Origin: Filosporella fistucella
Lineage: Eukaryota > Ascomycota > Leotiomycetes > Helotiales
DNA: 64,000 nucleotides
Assembly (NCBI GenBank): GCA_030077755.1
Contig: JAQJZZ010000010.1
Location: 1,302,001-1,366,000, forward strand
Reading direction: 5' to 3'
Below, one piece after another: positions 1-11,477 of the stretch (its first letter is position 1; each line of letters begins with the position of its first letter). The position numbers and the translations under genes are program-made. The notes below the pieces were generated by a model. That model made no database searches. It was not told the DNA's origin and saw only the letters and a program-made list of their open reading frames with translations.

Positions 1-1
1 A

Positions 2-2225
2 GTTGCACCTGCTTTCGACAATGACCGGAGTAACATCACGGTCTCCGGTTACGTCCCATTGTACAGCCACGAAACAGAGGAGTATGTGAAAGCTAGCAAG
101 GCACCCGTTTGTGTAGAATACAAAGTGGCTACAGATCCTGGATTGCAACAGGTATGTCACCTTTCTGTATTCACCGAGCCCGTTTCGTAGAGTTCAATGC
201 GAAAGTGGTGCATTCGAGCTCTGGTGGTATTTCGACGTGCTCATTAAGTTTGTCTGTCCAAATGCAAGCTAACTCGCCAAAGTGTGTTGATGAAGGAACT
301 GCTTATACCAGCTCTGATATAGATTTCACTGTTAAAGTAGAAGCAAAAAATCTGAAGCCTTATACGAATTATTGTGAGTTCTCGAAGCTTCTAAACATTT
401 ACATGTGATAGAGTCTCATCTGGTGGGCAGATTACCAATTTAACATTTGTAAATCAAATGTTTCCAGCCCTATTGGTCGAACGAAAACAATTCCTAGCAA
501 AGGAGACAAGGTTAACACCTCAATCAAACTCGCTGTCTACTCATGCAGTAACTTTCCTTTTGGCTTCTTCAATGCATATGGAAATCCCGCCCGAAAGGAT
601 TCCGTCGATTATGTTATTCATCTTGGAGACTACATCTACGAATATAAGAACGGGGACTATGGTTGGGGTAATAGCATTGACCGCATACCGTTGCCGGATC
701 GTGAAATATTCACTTTGTAGGTGTCAAATAGAATTGGCAATGTTGGGGCTGACTAAATATGATATTAGGTATGACTACCGTAAGAGACTTGCAACTTACA
801 GGACAGATCTCGATCTGCTACTCAGTCATCAACAATTCCCCTGGATTCCAGTGTGGGATGACCATGGTAAATCCATAACTCGAATGCATGCTTTAGGAGG
901 AGACTAACTTCTGAGACAGAGGCTGCAGACAACACATGGCGAGCGGGGTCATCTGAATTGAACAATACGGAAGATTCATTTGTGAAAGATGGTGGGGTGT
1001 CAGTTGATCAACGAAAGTAAGTAACAACATCCTCTCGTATCTTGCACAATGAGATTCTACGTTTTGTCTCCGCTTCAACTCCCAAAAGTTATTATACTCC
1101 GGCCATCCGGTCTCAGTATAACACAAGGTTTATGATTTGAATCTAGAGCACTGGATACTAAGTCAAACACAGGATGAACGCTGTTCGTGCGTACTTTGAG
1201 TGGATGCCGATCAGACAAGTTGAGATGGATGACAACCTTCGCATTTGGAGAAGTTTCGAGATCGGCGATCTGATGGATTTGATCATGCTCGACACAAGAC
1301 AATACGATCGCTCAATCACTGATCTATACTGGAACACCGATTATGTCCATGCAATTTCGAATGATGCAGGCCGAACACTGATGGGAAGTCGCCAAGAAAA
1401 CTGGTTTTATAACAAGCTCTCCGAATCATCAAAAAGAGATGCTGCTTGGCGCATCATCGGCAACCAAATTGTCTTTTCCCGGATCAATGAATCGTTTGCA
1501 TTTGGAAGTGCAAATCTTCTCAACTACGATTCGGTAAATAATTTCTCATTGCTGCACTCGCTCTTCCTTCTCCGCTTCTTTCCTTTCAAAAAGTGCATCA
1601 GTCTCCTGGTACAATACTTGGAAGTGAAATGTTCTAATTTTTGTTACAGTGGGATGGGTATCAAAGCAATAAAAACAGAACTCTGGCCCACCTTTACAAC
1701 AACAAGATCAACAATACCATTTTCCTTGCGGGAGATTCGCACGCATCTTGGGTCTCCGATTTAGTATGGCTGGACACCCACCCTTACGACCCTTCCACTG
1801 GTGCTGGTTCTATAGGTGTAGAGTTCGCGGGGTCGGCTGTAAGCTCTCCCTGTCCGTACGGCCAAAATATAACCCTACAGACAGCCAACAACTACTCTTC
1901 TCTCCTCGTGGATGCAAACCAGGAACTACAATGGCAAGATCTCTACTATAGAGGCTACTATGAACTCAGTGTTGGCCACGACGCAGTTCATGCCTCGTTC
2001 TTTGGTATGCCCACACTTGCGACCAGGAACGGGTACGAGATCTCTTTGGCAAACTTCACGGTCTTGAGTGGATCCAATAAGCTCTCGAGAACTGAGGGAG
2101 TGACGGCTGGAGGTGTTGCTGAGAGTGGTAGCTTGAAGTATGGAAGGATTTCCCAGACAAATGCTACAAATGACACGGAAACGGGAAAGTATTTTGTCAG
2201 TACCTTTAAACTTGATACTGCCTAG
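2..2225 (+). CDS. PhoD-like alkaline phosphatase/phosphodiesterase (5' end outside window)
   Basis: The gene enters the window already open. Seven exons join in frame: 2-151, 283-373, 431-716, 769-866, 920-1016, 1173-1533 and 1650-2225, giving 552 residues to the stop. The N-terminal part is the beta-sandwich domain seen before PhoD metallophosphatases (motifs VSGYVPLY, YTSSDIDFTVKVEA). The catalytic domain shows the usual metal-site blocks: CSNFPFG, HLGDYIYEY, VWDDHE, MLDTRQYDR, NQIVFSRI and GDSHASW. PhoD enzymes hydrolyse phosphate mono- and diesters and fungal members are usually secreted or vacuolar; the signal peptide would lie upstream of the window. All six introns are GT..AG and total coding length is divisible by three, which supports the model. 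The weakest boundary is the acceptor at 281-282. Confidence 0.9.
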
Positions 2226-3101
2226 GTCTTGCAAGTCCTCAGGCCGAGACAACAAAAGCGACGCCGCCATTTTGGAGGATCAGAAGCTCGAGCTTCAGAC
2301 CTTCATGTGCTGTGAACGGCCGCACAAACTTCGGGTCTAATTTTCGCACGCGGCACGCCAGAGAGACTTGTGCTGTAGTTTCATTATTAGATCTGATATC
2401 TGATGTTCAATTTTCTTCAATTCTGGGGACAAGCTCCACCTTGTGAATAGACACTATCGTAGGTGTAGCTCGATTTTGGCACAGAGGAGAGTTATCCACG
2501 TGACATGTTTTCCGAACATCGGATTTGACTTTGAAATTTCAACCTCGCCTTACATAAATCACCCAATATCACTGTGCGCTAGTGAAGGCAGAGAATGTGA
2601 AAGTCTCACATATTCCCGATCGTACTGCTGCAAGATTCACCACCGATTGAGCGGGACTGTTAGGTGGCGTGAAATGTGGCTTAAACAATAGCAAAGGCTT
2701 CAGCCTTTGCTATTGTTCTCCACACGGCCCCATTCTCCTCGCAGCGTTATGAAATCAAATATGTTACTATTATTCGTGGCTGTAGTTGGTCAAACAATAT
2801 GATCTATCCTTTCCTCTTTATTACTGGTCTCTCAACTACCCTCGATGGTACTATACGTAAAATCAGTTTCTACTGTTCTCCTTTCCAAGCAAAGATACTC
2901 ACCAAACAAGACTGCTATTGTTTCAACTCATATTGTTTCTTACTCTACTTGAGCATTATTTCAACTCAACTTCTTTCAGGGTAGATCTTCTTTCTACTTA
3001 TCAACCAGATCCATCTTCTTCAAAGACCTCAATTACTTCAAGCCCCACACAAATTTTCTTGTCCTCATACACTTCTACCTCAAGCATACAGGCTACACAG
3101 A
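2226..3101. other. intergenic, upstream of the pheromone receptor
   Basis: No convincing gene. It holds a perfect 34-bp hairpin (listed separately) and, from about 2790 to 3100, a pyrimidine-rich stretch that is probably promoter and 5' leader of the receptor gene. Open frames here are short and have no recognisable motif. Confidence 0.5.
2684..2717. repeat. perfect 16-bp inverted repeat with a 2-base centre
   Basis: The arm AACAATAGCAAAGGCT is followed after two bases (TC) by its exact reverse complement. It sits about 460 bp past the phosphatase stop and 385 bp before the receptor start. It could be a 3'-end hairpin or the remnant of a small mobile element; nothing else identifies it. Confidence 0.85.
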
Positions 3102-4325
3102 ATGTCTTCTCTCAATACGACTTTCGATCCTTTGACCCAAGAGGTCACCCTTCTCATGGCTGATGGTGTCACTACGGTCGGCGTGCAACTCTCTGACATT
3201 GATCACTTTTTCCATTACAACTGCAAAACCAGCATCAACTATGGCTCTCAATTGGGCGCATGTACTGTAATGCTCATCGTCACTGCCCTTTTGACTGCCG
3301 AATCAAAGCGTCGCAAACCGATTTACATTCTCAATCTTCTCTCCCTGATCTTTGGCATTCTTCGCGCTCTTCTGCTGTCTCTTTACGCCGTCAGCCCTTG
3401 GACTGAGCTTTACACCTTTTACACCTTGGATTTCGGACGGGTTCCACGATCTGCATACGCTACCAGTGCTGCTGGAACTGTCATTCCGTTATTCATGACA
3501 GTTACCGTCAATGCCTCGCTCTTCCTTCAAGCTCACACAGTCAGCAAAGTGATGAAAAAACAATACGTTTATGGTATCACTGGGCTCTCCGGAGTCGTCT
3601 TTCTTCTTGCAGTTGGTTTTCGATTCGCTCAAGTGGTTACTAACTCGATGTCAATCTTAAATGCCAACTTCTACTTTGACTCGGCATGGATCACAACTGG
3701 AACCCTTGCCACCGAGACAATCAGCATCTGGTTCTATTCCATCATCTTCACGGCAAAACTTTGCTGGACAATTCATACCCGCAAAAGTCTTGGATTCCAA
3801 CAATGGAGTTACATTCAGATCTTAGCTGCTATGGGTGGTTGCACTATGGTCATTCCTGGTAAGTTCTTGTCCTTGTTTGAAGAAATTCCCTGAAACTTGT
3901 GCTAACAGTGTAATGTACAAGCAATCTTTGCTATTCTTGAATATGTCACTCCTGATGATTTCCCCGAAGCCGGTACACTAGCCATTACTATGGTTGCACT
4001 TCTGCTTCCCCTTTCGTCTCTGTGGGCATCGATGGCAACTACTGAACGTAGTTCTTCCTTCAACTTCTCGCAATTGTGGGGCTCTCGAATATCCCATGAC
4101 GGCTCCGAGTCTGGACGCCACACCTTCCAAAGCCAATCGACCGCTACATCAAAGATCGACTACAATAGTGACAGAAAACCTAGCACTATAAAAATCAACC
4201 CTACCACCATTGACACTGTCATCGGTTACATGCCGACCAGTGACCGAAGAGATAGTACGGAGCTCGACTTGGAGAGAATGGGTGTCAGAGTTGATCGCTC
4301 TTACAGCATCCACAGTGAGAAGTGA
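3102..4325 (+). CDS. ste2: Ste2-type alpha-pheromone receptor (GPCR)
   Basis: Two exons, 3102-3858 and 3922-4325, encode 386 residues. The protein is a seven-helix receptor of the fungal Ste2 family, which binds alpha-type peptide pheromone at the plasma membrane and signals through a heterotrimeric G protein and a MAP-kinase cascade during mating and chemotropic growth. A short N-terminal ectodomain is followed by helices beginning near GSQLGACTVMLIV. The intron interrupts the region before helix 7, and the second exon carries LPLSSLWA, the hallmark of Ste2 helix 7. The polar Ser/Thr-rich C-terminal tail (about 100 residues) fits a phosphorylated regulatory tail. The splice joins PG/CA as an Ala codon and keeps the frame. 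Length is normal for the family. Confidence 0.93.
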
Positions 4326-4844
4326 TGACAACACGGACATGGAGCCAGGTTTGGAACTGAGCTGAGGTCGTCTGCATAGCAAACATCCGAATGGTGAAAG
4401 GAGGCGAGGGGGAATAATATTCTTGAAAATAAACTCAGGTGGCTGAGGTTGCACCGGGCTTTCATTGGGCACACTTGCACGTACATTTCTCAAAACTTTA
4501 TGTTGATTAATAATGACAATACCTTCATTTCAATTTCACAAACACATCTACATCTCAAATTCCTATGATGCCGATCCGTTGGCAGAGCAGCTCCAAGCTA
4601 TGATCGCTCCTTCCATCATTGGGTGCGACCGACTCTTGTGGCTAATCTCGAGTATATCCCGACAGGTACAGATCTTAATTGAAATATAGACATACATATC
4701 ACCTCGATCGCGTCATCTTGCGAGGATCTGCCTGGCAACCACAGTCTTACGGGCCCAGAAGAGAATCGATTCTGCAAGAAGCCCCCAGAGCTCAACTGGC
4801 CTGCCCTAACGTTAGAGCGTGCCCTCCTACTGGGCGATAGGAAC
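4326..4844. other. intergenic between the receptor and the next plus-strand gene
   Basis: No supported gene or repeat. It should contain the receptor 3' UTR and the promoter of the following gene. An extra 5' exon of that gene cannot be excluded. Confidence 0.4.
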
Positions 4845-6969
4845 ATGGCCAACTACCTCAGAAGGCATTCCCCTGCAGCACGTATATACCCAAAGCGATC
4901 GCAATCCTTGAGCAGCCCACCTGCTCATTCATTATCATTTGGCAACAATCATGCCCTTCCACACCCCAGTTCGCACAAATTATCATTCAATCTCTTAACT
5001 TTGGTCAGCAGATTCGAGAAACTTGATGCTTTAAATTTCCCAATCAATGATACCTCCAGTCAAGCGCCGTCGAGTCTGTCTCCCTTCTCATCAACTCTTC
5101 GAGGAGGAAACAAGGCTAGAAGTCCCAATAGAGGCCCTCAAGATTTGGGTTTCAGATCCGAGTGCTATGATCCAGACAAACTCAGCACTTCTCTATCAGG
5201 ACAACAGCAGACCTCAGCAGAAAGTGATCCTCTGGGCACGGAAAGCTTCCTGAGGGAGAGGAATGTGTGGTTGAGAAGGGAAACATCAAAAGATGGCCAA
5301 CAAGTGCAGCGACCTGGACAGCAAAATCGGATGCAATTGCGAGCTGGCGCTGGAACTCCTTCAACTACTGCAACGGGAAAGGTGATCGCACCATACATAA
5401 AAAACGCTTACGACGACAAGAAAAGGCGTAGAACTATCAAGGACATGATCAAGCTTTATGATGGGGGTACGTACTGATGCTGCTCAGCTGATACCAAATT
5501 GTCGCTGACAGTCTTGCTTCGAAGCACAATCTACAGGCAACAATACCAGGGCACAGCCTTCAGCCACAAGCACTATGACACCGAATAGCCCGACCCCAAT
5601 AAGAGTAAAGTTGTATTCTGTCAAGAACCGATCATATGAAGGGAGAGCTGGGCACTCAAGATTCATGAAGCCATATTCACAAACTAGGGACCCATCAAAA
5701 GTTGCGACTTCTCATCGAGAGTCCGAAGAGTGTCAGAAAGTAGGATCAGGATGCAATGCTTCTGAGTTCTGCACAAATAGAAGATCAGAACCGATAAACC
5801 CCAGTACGAAAGCCGGAGCTGACCTAAAGCGATTGATCCCGACTTCGAGGGCGAGACAGATTGCCTATAGTGATAGGAAACACCTGGATATTGCAAAAGA
5901 CACAACTGATAGCAAAGTAGTCGTTGCCCACCGACAACATGTAGTTATGTCGAGTCGAAGGGGAGATTTTGCGCGTTCACTAACCAGGAGGAATTTTGGT
6001 GATAAGATTGGAAAATTGTATTATGCTAGAAATTTGGAAAGACAGCAAGGGAATGAAGAAGTGGAATTCCACCAGCAAGAAGAAGATTTGCTTTGTTTAC
6101 CGCGATCAGAAAAAGGCAATTGCATCAACGGAGACCTGCCTTCAGGTTCAGGTCTGGATATTCGTAACAGTCTGAAGGATTCCAAGATCGAGGCAATGAA
6201 AAGAATATTCGAGACTGGCACACTACCTAAGGAGCCTGTCCTGGTGGCTAGTCGATGTGCGAAGAAATACGACCCCCAAACCTTGCCGCCGGCAACCGGA
6301 GCTGGCAGACTCGCATTTAAGTCCACTGGAAACTTAAGAAGCTCAGCGTTACCCAGAAATTTTGACGGAGTATCTCCAGCAGGGGAGGCGGTTCAAGATA
6401 ATTTAGTATATCTTAATGCCAGTATAGGGCACGCGTCAAGAAAACAAGGCAGAGTACCAATGAGAAAGACTATGGAAGAGAAAATCAGCATTTTTGAGAA
6501 GCATCCAACTACCTCCGAATCAGGATTAACCAAGAGGAGAAATTTCAAATCGCGAAAGTTAAAGAGTTCCCTGAAGGGGCTATTTGAGCCACCAAAACGG
6601 CACGGTACCGAGGAAGGGGAAAGAGTGCAGCGCCAAAACTTCGCAAGAAAAATGACGCAAGATATCGTCGGTAGAGTCCATTATACCGCAGGTGCCAAAA
6701 TCGGAAAGAGAAACAAAATAGTCGGACAGTGGAATAAATTTCCAAACTCTCCGCTTTCCAGTGGTGGAGACGGAGAAGCAAGTTTGAAGGGATTGCCAGG
6801 TGCTGATAAACAGCCATTGATGGTCGTGAAGGAGGCGGAGTGTGGATTGAAACAGCCGAAACCTGTAAGAGTTTTGGATATGGGGCGGATGATGCTTTTA
6901 TGTCGCGAAAGGGTTGGCAGTCTGCTGGATGAAGACATGAGCAGGGGAATGCGAACGAGAAGGCTCTAG
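4845..6969 (+). CDS. hypothetical basic, Ser-rich protein
   Basis: I do not recognise this protein. Exons 4845-5466 and 5537-6969 join in frame to give 684 residues. The acceptor at 5535-5536 is chosen because it is the only nearby one that keeps the second open frame; two other AG sites at 5485-5486 and 5510-5511 do not. The product is Lys/Arg/Ser-rich and largely disordered, with no membrane segment or signal peptide. Short hydrophobic pieces stand out: SRFEKL near residue 60, RRRTIKDMIKLYDGG just before the splice, MKRIFETG, and RKTMEEKISIFEKH. Their similarity suggests repeated short binding helices. A scaffold or cytoskeletal role is conceivable but not shown. The start has an acceptable context (GGAACATGG). 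Confidence 0.6.
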
Positions 6970-7088
6970 TTAAAGGGAGCAAATCTCAAATCGCAGCTTC
7001 TTTCAGGGTCACTGCAATTGACATTAACCTAGAACCCTAAATGATTATGAATAAGCGGAAGCTTTTTGCAGTTGGTGAATATCGGATT

Positions 7089-8900
7089 TCAGTAAGTTGC
7101 TAATCCCATCCCCTTCCCGATTTTCTTCGCCAATGCCTTCTTTAAAAACCACTCTCTAGCCAAAGTCCTGGTCATCTTTGTAAAGACTGCAGGTGGAATT
7201 CTGCCCCTTTCAACTGCCCTGCCCAATACAAATAAAGCATCCCCGAGACTCCTTTCTTCGCTCACCAACTCATATAACTGGTTTCCAACAACCGTAGGAG
7301 CTACGAGGAGCTCATCAACACTAGGCGCTGTGCGGTGTTGGCTGGACTCAATCACAGCATCAGCATCGCGCAATGCAGTATGTAGAATTCCTGTATTCGT
7401 TGACAATAAATTGTTCAATGTTTCCAGAGCTTGTACTTCTGATTGCATGTTATTCAGGGCTATCAACATAGCTTTATGTTGTGCTTCTAAACCCGGCAAA
7501 CTAGAGCTGTGCTGTGAGCGCGTATGTTGCCGTTGAGAATGAAGGGCATGTGCCAAATTATGTAATAGCATGTCTTTTTCGGGGTTTGGTGGAATTGGAG
7601 GAGCAGGTAGATTTGTTGATGACTCTGAAGGTATCGAGAGAACTAACGGAGCATCTAGCAAATCTGGAGGAGGTGGAGGCTTTACTTGCGACTGTGGTGG
7701 TTGCTGTGAATATTGCTGCCAATGGGGTTGCTGATTGGAAACGGGTAGTTGTGACTGTGGCTGTGGTAGTTGTTGTTGTTGTTGTTGTTGTTGGACATAT
7801 GATGGAGGTGGCCGGGGTTGCATAGAGTTGAACAGAGGGTTCTGAGGTGGCTGTGTATATGGGGGATTGTTCGAAGACTGTCTCCATGCATCTTGTGGGG
7901 GGGTGACAGGACTGACAGGACTGTACGTAGAGTCCCTTAAAGTCGATTGTCGCTGAGGCTGATGGGGTAAAGGAGGAGCACTTTCATAGCGAAGACTGCT
8001 ACTTCTTTGAGCACTGTAACCTCGCGAGCTCGGGGAGTGAGGAAGCTGTGGAGAATGGGAGGAATATCGAGGATTTTCATACCCCGACTGTCTGGGTAGT
8101 GGTGGTAGTGGAGGCCCGCTATCATCTCTAACAGGTCCAGCGATAGGCTTAGGTGGTGGAGGGGGAGGAAGATGTCGCTCAGTGGTCGTTGTTATCATAG
8201 AAGGCTGCTTCGCAATTCCTGGAGGTAAGGGGGGGATTGGAGGAGGTATTGCAGCTGGTTGAGGACGAGGTGGAGTATTCTGCTGTTGGCGAGAAATGAC
8301 CGGAGGCTCCTTTGCAAAAATATCTCTCAAGATGGCGAGAAAGTCTAGTACATTCGACTTCTGAAAGAGGTTTAGCATTAGCTCATGTCCGTTGAAAATT
8401 CTTGACCGTTACTCACATCCCAGTATTCAGAGAATCCAACAAGGTACGGATGGTATATCTTGCCTTGTGGATCAACATGCTGCCCAGGCCGAACCATCAT
8501 TTCGTCGGTGGGCGTCACATAAACCAGAGGTGCCTCCATTGGGTATGCATGTGGCACCCATAATGCTATTGGAAATCTGTATGTAGTACCTCGAAATACG
8601 ACTGGGAGGGTGCCTGAGAGGTGCAGCAGAAGAGCCGACTTTCCGTTCTCGTAAGCTGTGACCCATGGTCAGTATTAACGTTAGAGAATATGCGGGAATA
8701 GCAGCTGACTGTAGACATCTGTTCGTGGAGATAGAGAGGAGTAGTGGGAGAGGGTTTGGGCGACATCATTGTATGTACGGTTTACATCTTTGTATTCCTG
8801 TCCGCTATTAGCAAGTGGATGTAAGAAGCGACAGTCGGATACATACACTTGTAAGCACGCTGTACAGCCAGTTCAGTACCTGCTGCTTCACAGCGGCCAT
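7089..8900 (-). CDS. vps23: Vps23/Tsg101, ESCRT-I subunit
   Basis: Exons on the minus strand are 8900-8847, 8797-8710, 8655-8417 and 8360-7089, giving 550 residues. The first three encode a UEV domain, the inactive E2-like ubiquitin-binding fold that recognises ubiquitinated cargo at endosomes (YENGKSALLLHLSG, FRGTTYRFPIALWVPHAYP, YHPYLVGFSEYW). The last exon has a long Pro/Gln-rich linker with a poly-Gln run, a central coiled coil, and a C-terminal steadiness box (SVDELLVAP to the end). This is the order expected for Vps23, which sorts membrane proteins into multivesicular bodies; in ascomycetes it also serves pH signalling. The second intron has a slightly unusual donor (GTCAGC), but frame and homology fix it. 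It is divergent from the dioxygenase gene. Confidence 0.94.
7770..7793. repeat. trinucleotide (TTG/CAA) run coding for poly-Gln
   Basis: Eight consecutive TTG units on the plus strand read as Gln codons in the Vps23 linker. Such runs vary in length between strains. Confidence 0.85.
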
Positions 8901-9383
8901 TGTTACCTGCACTGGATCATGTTTGGCGAAGATGAAGCTATTCGCAGTGCAAGAGCTCCAATAGCTTGGCAAATCATGTGATACCGGGAATAAGTTGTTC
9001 CGGTGACCCAAAATGATCCAGCCTCAGCCTTTGACCTTGCAAGCTTGGCTTAGTTTCATCTTCGGGCAGAATTATTTAACGATCCACTTGTCCGTGACGT
9101 TCCGAAGTCGCAAGATCTGCTTTGTAAAATCTCCCGCAAGGATCCTAGAGAGACTAGTTGTCAAGGACCTTGGTGGGGGAACAGAGGCGCCACCAGAATT
9201 TAACATCACGCAACTTTGCAAATTCTTCTTTCTTCTCCCTTTAACATTTTCGAAATTCTCATAATTTTCCAGATTCATGCACCGCGTCTTATCGAATATT
9301 CAAACGGCTGAGGAGTATCGGACAAGATCTGAATACTCCTTGCGTCTGGTTCGAAACTAAATTGTCACTACTTTGCGACAAGA
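8901..9383. promoter_or_regulatory. divergent promoter region of vps23 and the dioxygenase
   Basis: A 483-bp gap lies between two divergent start codons and holds no supported gene, so both promoters must be here. I see no clear named regulatory motif. Confidence 0.5.
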
Positions 9384-10917
9384 ATGCTTCCGCCTATTCC
9401 CGCTCTCGGCAACTATGGAATCTCTACAGAATATGGTTTCCTTCCAGCCGAGCTGCCTCTTGAAAGGCTTCCTGATCCATATTACAATAAATGGGAAGCT
9501 ATTGTGACAAACCTTCAAGGGCTGATATTGAGTAAGCGTCTACGTGGAGTCATCGACCGACTTCCTATCCTCTCCACTGCTGGTCTGGAACATGACTCGG
9601 AATGGAGGAGAGCATACTCTCTGTTATGCTTCATGGCTCATGGCTACATCTGGGGTGGTGATAGCCCCGCTGAAGTGCGTACTATCTACAATTTTACATA
9701 TTTGAGATCATACATCTAACTCATTACAGCGCCTGCCAGCTGCCATATCAATACCATTGATACATATCTCTGCTCATCTTGAGGTGCCCCCAGTCGCTAC
9801 TTACGCAGCAGTATGCCTCTGGAACTTCAAGCCGTTATTTGGCGATGAACCCGTCGATAACATGGAAAATCTCGCCACTTTGACAACTTTCACTGGATCC
9901 ATTGACGAGTCGTGGTTCTATTTGATCTCGGTCGCCATTGAAGCCCGCGCGGCTCCAATCTTACCTTTGATGCTTACCGCGATCCAGGCCGCTAGGGACA
10001 ACGATAGCATCACTGTGACAGCCTGTCTTAGAGCGTTCGCCGAAAGGCTGGACGATCTTGGGACCATTTTACAGCGTATGCATGAAAGTTGCGATCCACA
10101 AGTATTTTACAACCGTATTCGTCCATTCCTGGCTGGGAGCAAGAATATGGAAGAAGCCGGATTGCCGAATGGCCTGATATATGAAGATGGTACCACCAAC
10201 GAGAAATTCAGACAGTACAGTGGCGGCAGCAATGCACAAAGCTCTATCATTCAATTCTTTGACATAATCCTTGGCATCGAACATCGTCCGACTGGCGATA
10301 AGAAGGATACGTTATCCTCCACCTCACCGCAAAAGCCGGCGACCCCGGCAAAGCACAATTTTTTACTGGAGATGCGAAAGTATATGCCTGGACCTCATCG
10401 CCGGTTTCTAGAAGACGTCGCGATGGTTGCGAACATTCGCGATTACGTTGAGAGGCACGGGAATGACAGTCAGCTTGTGATCGCCTACGATGCTTGTCTG
10501 GCCATGCTGAGGGAGTTTAGAAACAAGCACGTCAATATCGTAACCCGATATATTGTTATCAAATCTCGAGAGTCGAGATCATTGTCTCGATCAAAAAGTC
10601 CCGTGGCAGAGCGACGAAAGATTGACCTTGTCACTGCTTCACGCCACGACAAGAATGATACTTCTGGAAAGAAGAATCTCAAGGGAACTGGTGGAACAGC
10701 TCTGATACCGTTTCTCAAGCAGGCTCGTGACGAGACTGGAGAGCCAGCTGTCGGCTCTTGGGCGAGGCGGGTTATGAACCGAGATTTTAGCAGTAAAGGG
10801 CAAGGAGACTTCTTCCTGGGTAAAGTTGAGGAGGTTCCACCAGGCGAGATTGATTTCGGTGGCTTAGCTGGAACTTGGACAATTGACGATAATGCAGGAG
10901 GATTGTGTCATTACTAA
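9384..10917 (+). CDS. indoleamine 2,3-dioxygenase
   Basis: Exons 9384-9674 and 9730-10917 encode 492 residues. This heme enzyme opens the indole ring of L-tryptophan to N-formylkynurenine, the first step of the kynurenine route to NAD. Family blocks include an N-terminal GFLP, AHLEVPPVATYAAVCLWN, and the helix YDACLAMLREFRNKHVNIVTRYI, whose His364 is the expected proximal heme ligand. The GTGGT loop that closes over the substrate is at residues 416-420. Between the heme helix and this loop is a basic, Ser-rich insert of about 45 residues, common in fungal members. Fungi often have several paralogues, so I cannot say whether this is the main biosynthetic (Bna2-like) copy or a catabolic one. 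The intron joins GAA and CGC codons in phase 0. Confidence 0.93.
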
Positions 10918-11477
10918 AGCGAATTGTTGAATAATACCTGCGTAGATCAAACTGCAATTTTGTATGGACAGAGACATTCAGAATGCATATGTGAAGTGTG
11001 AAGGCTTCATGGGGCATTGCCATTCATAAAAAGTTGATGCATTTCAATGCCGCTACATTTCGTAAAATTCTTGCTCCTCTCGCAGATTGATGCAAAAAAT
11101 TCAACCTTTGCTCAAAGCCTGTACTGCTGGTGGTAACTTAGGTTTGTGAAGTTTCGCTTTAGGCGAATGGCCACCATTGCATTCAAATTCGATTTCCATT
11201 GTCCCCCTTCCCTTCCGAACTTTCGAGTGGTGTTGCATCGATCATCGCCACCGCAAGTACCAACATCTCAGCGCATTTCCCATAACTTGGTATCTATCCA
11301 GGTACGTAAATTCTGCTGGTGTAACCGTCACGTGGTAATATTGAGCCAATAAAGACAGCTTAAATCAAATTTGTGGGGCAATGCCTCACGAGTCGACACG
11401 CGCATCCTATTCAAGGTAGCGCATATCAACACAAAGTTGATTTCAACCCTAAACAGAACTGAGAGTCGCGAAACAGC
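10918..11477. other. intergenic between the dioxygenase and the F-box gene
   Basis: No supported gene. Expected to hold the dioxygenase 3' UTR and the promoter of the F-box gene. Confidence 0.4.

Noticed and set aside
5510..5586. Alternative end of the basic protein using the acceptor at 5485-5486
   Set aside because: It gives plausible residues but stops early; the acceptor at 5536 keeps a 1.4-kb open frame of the same basic, Ser-rich character.
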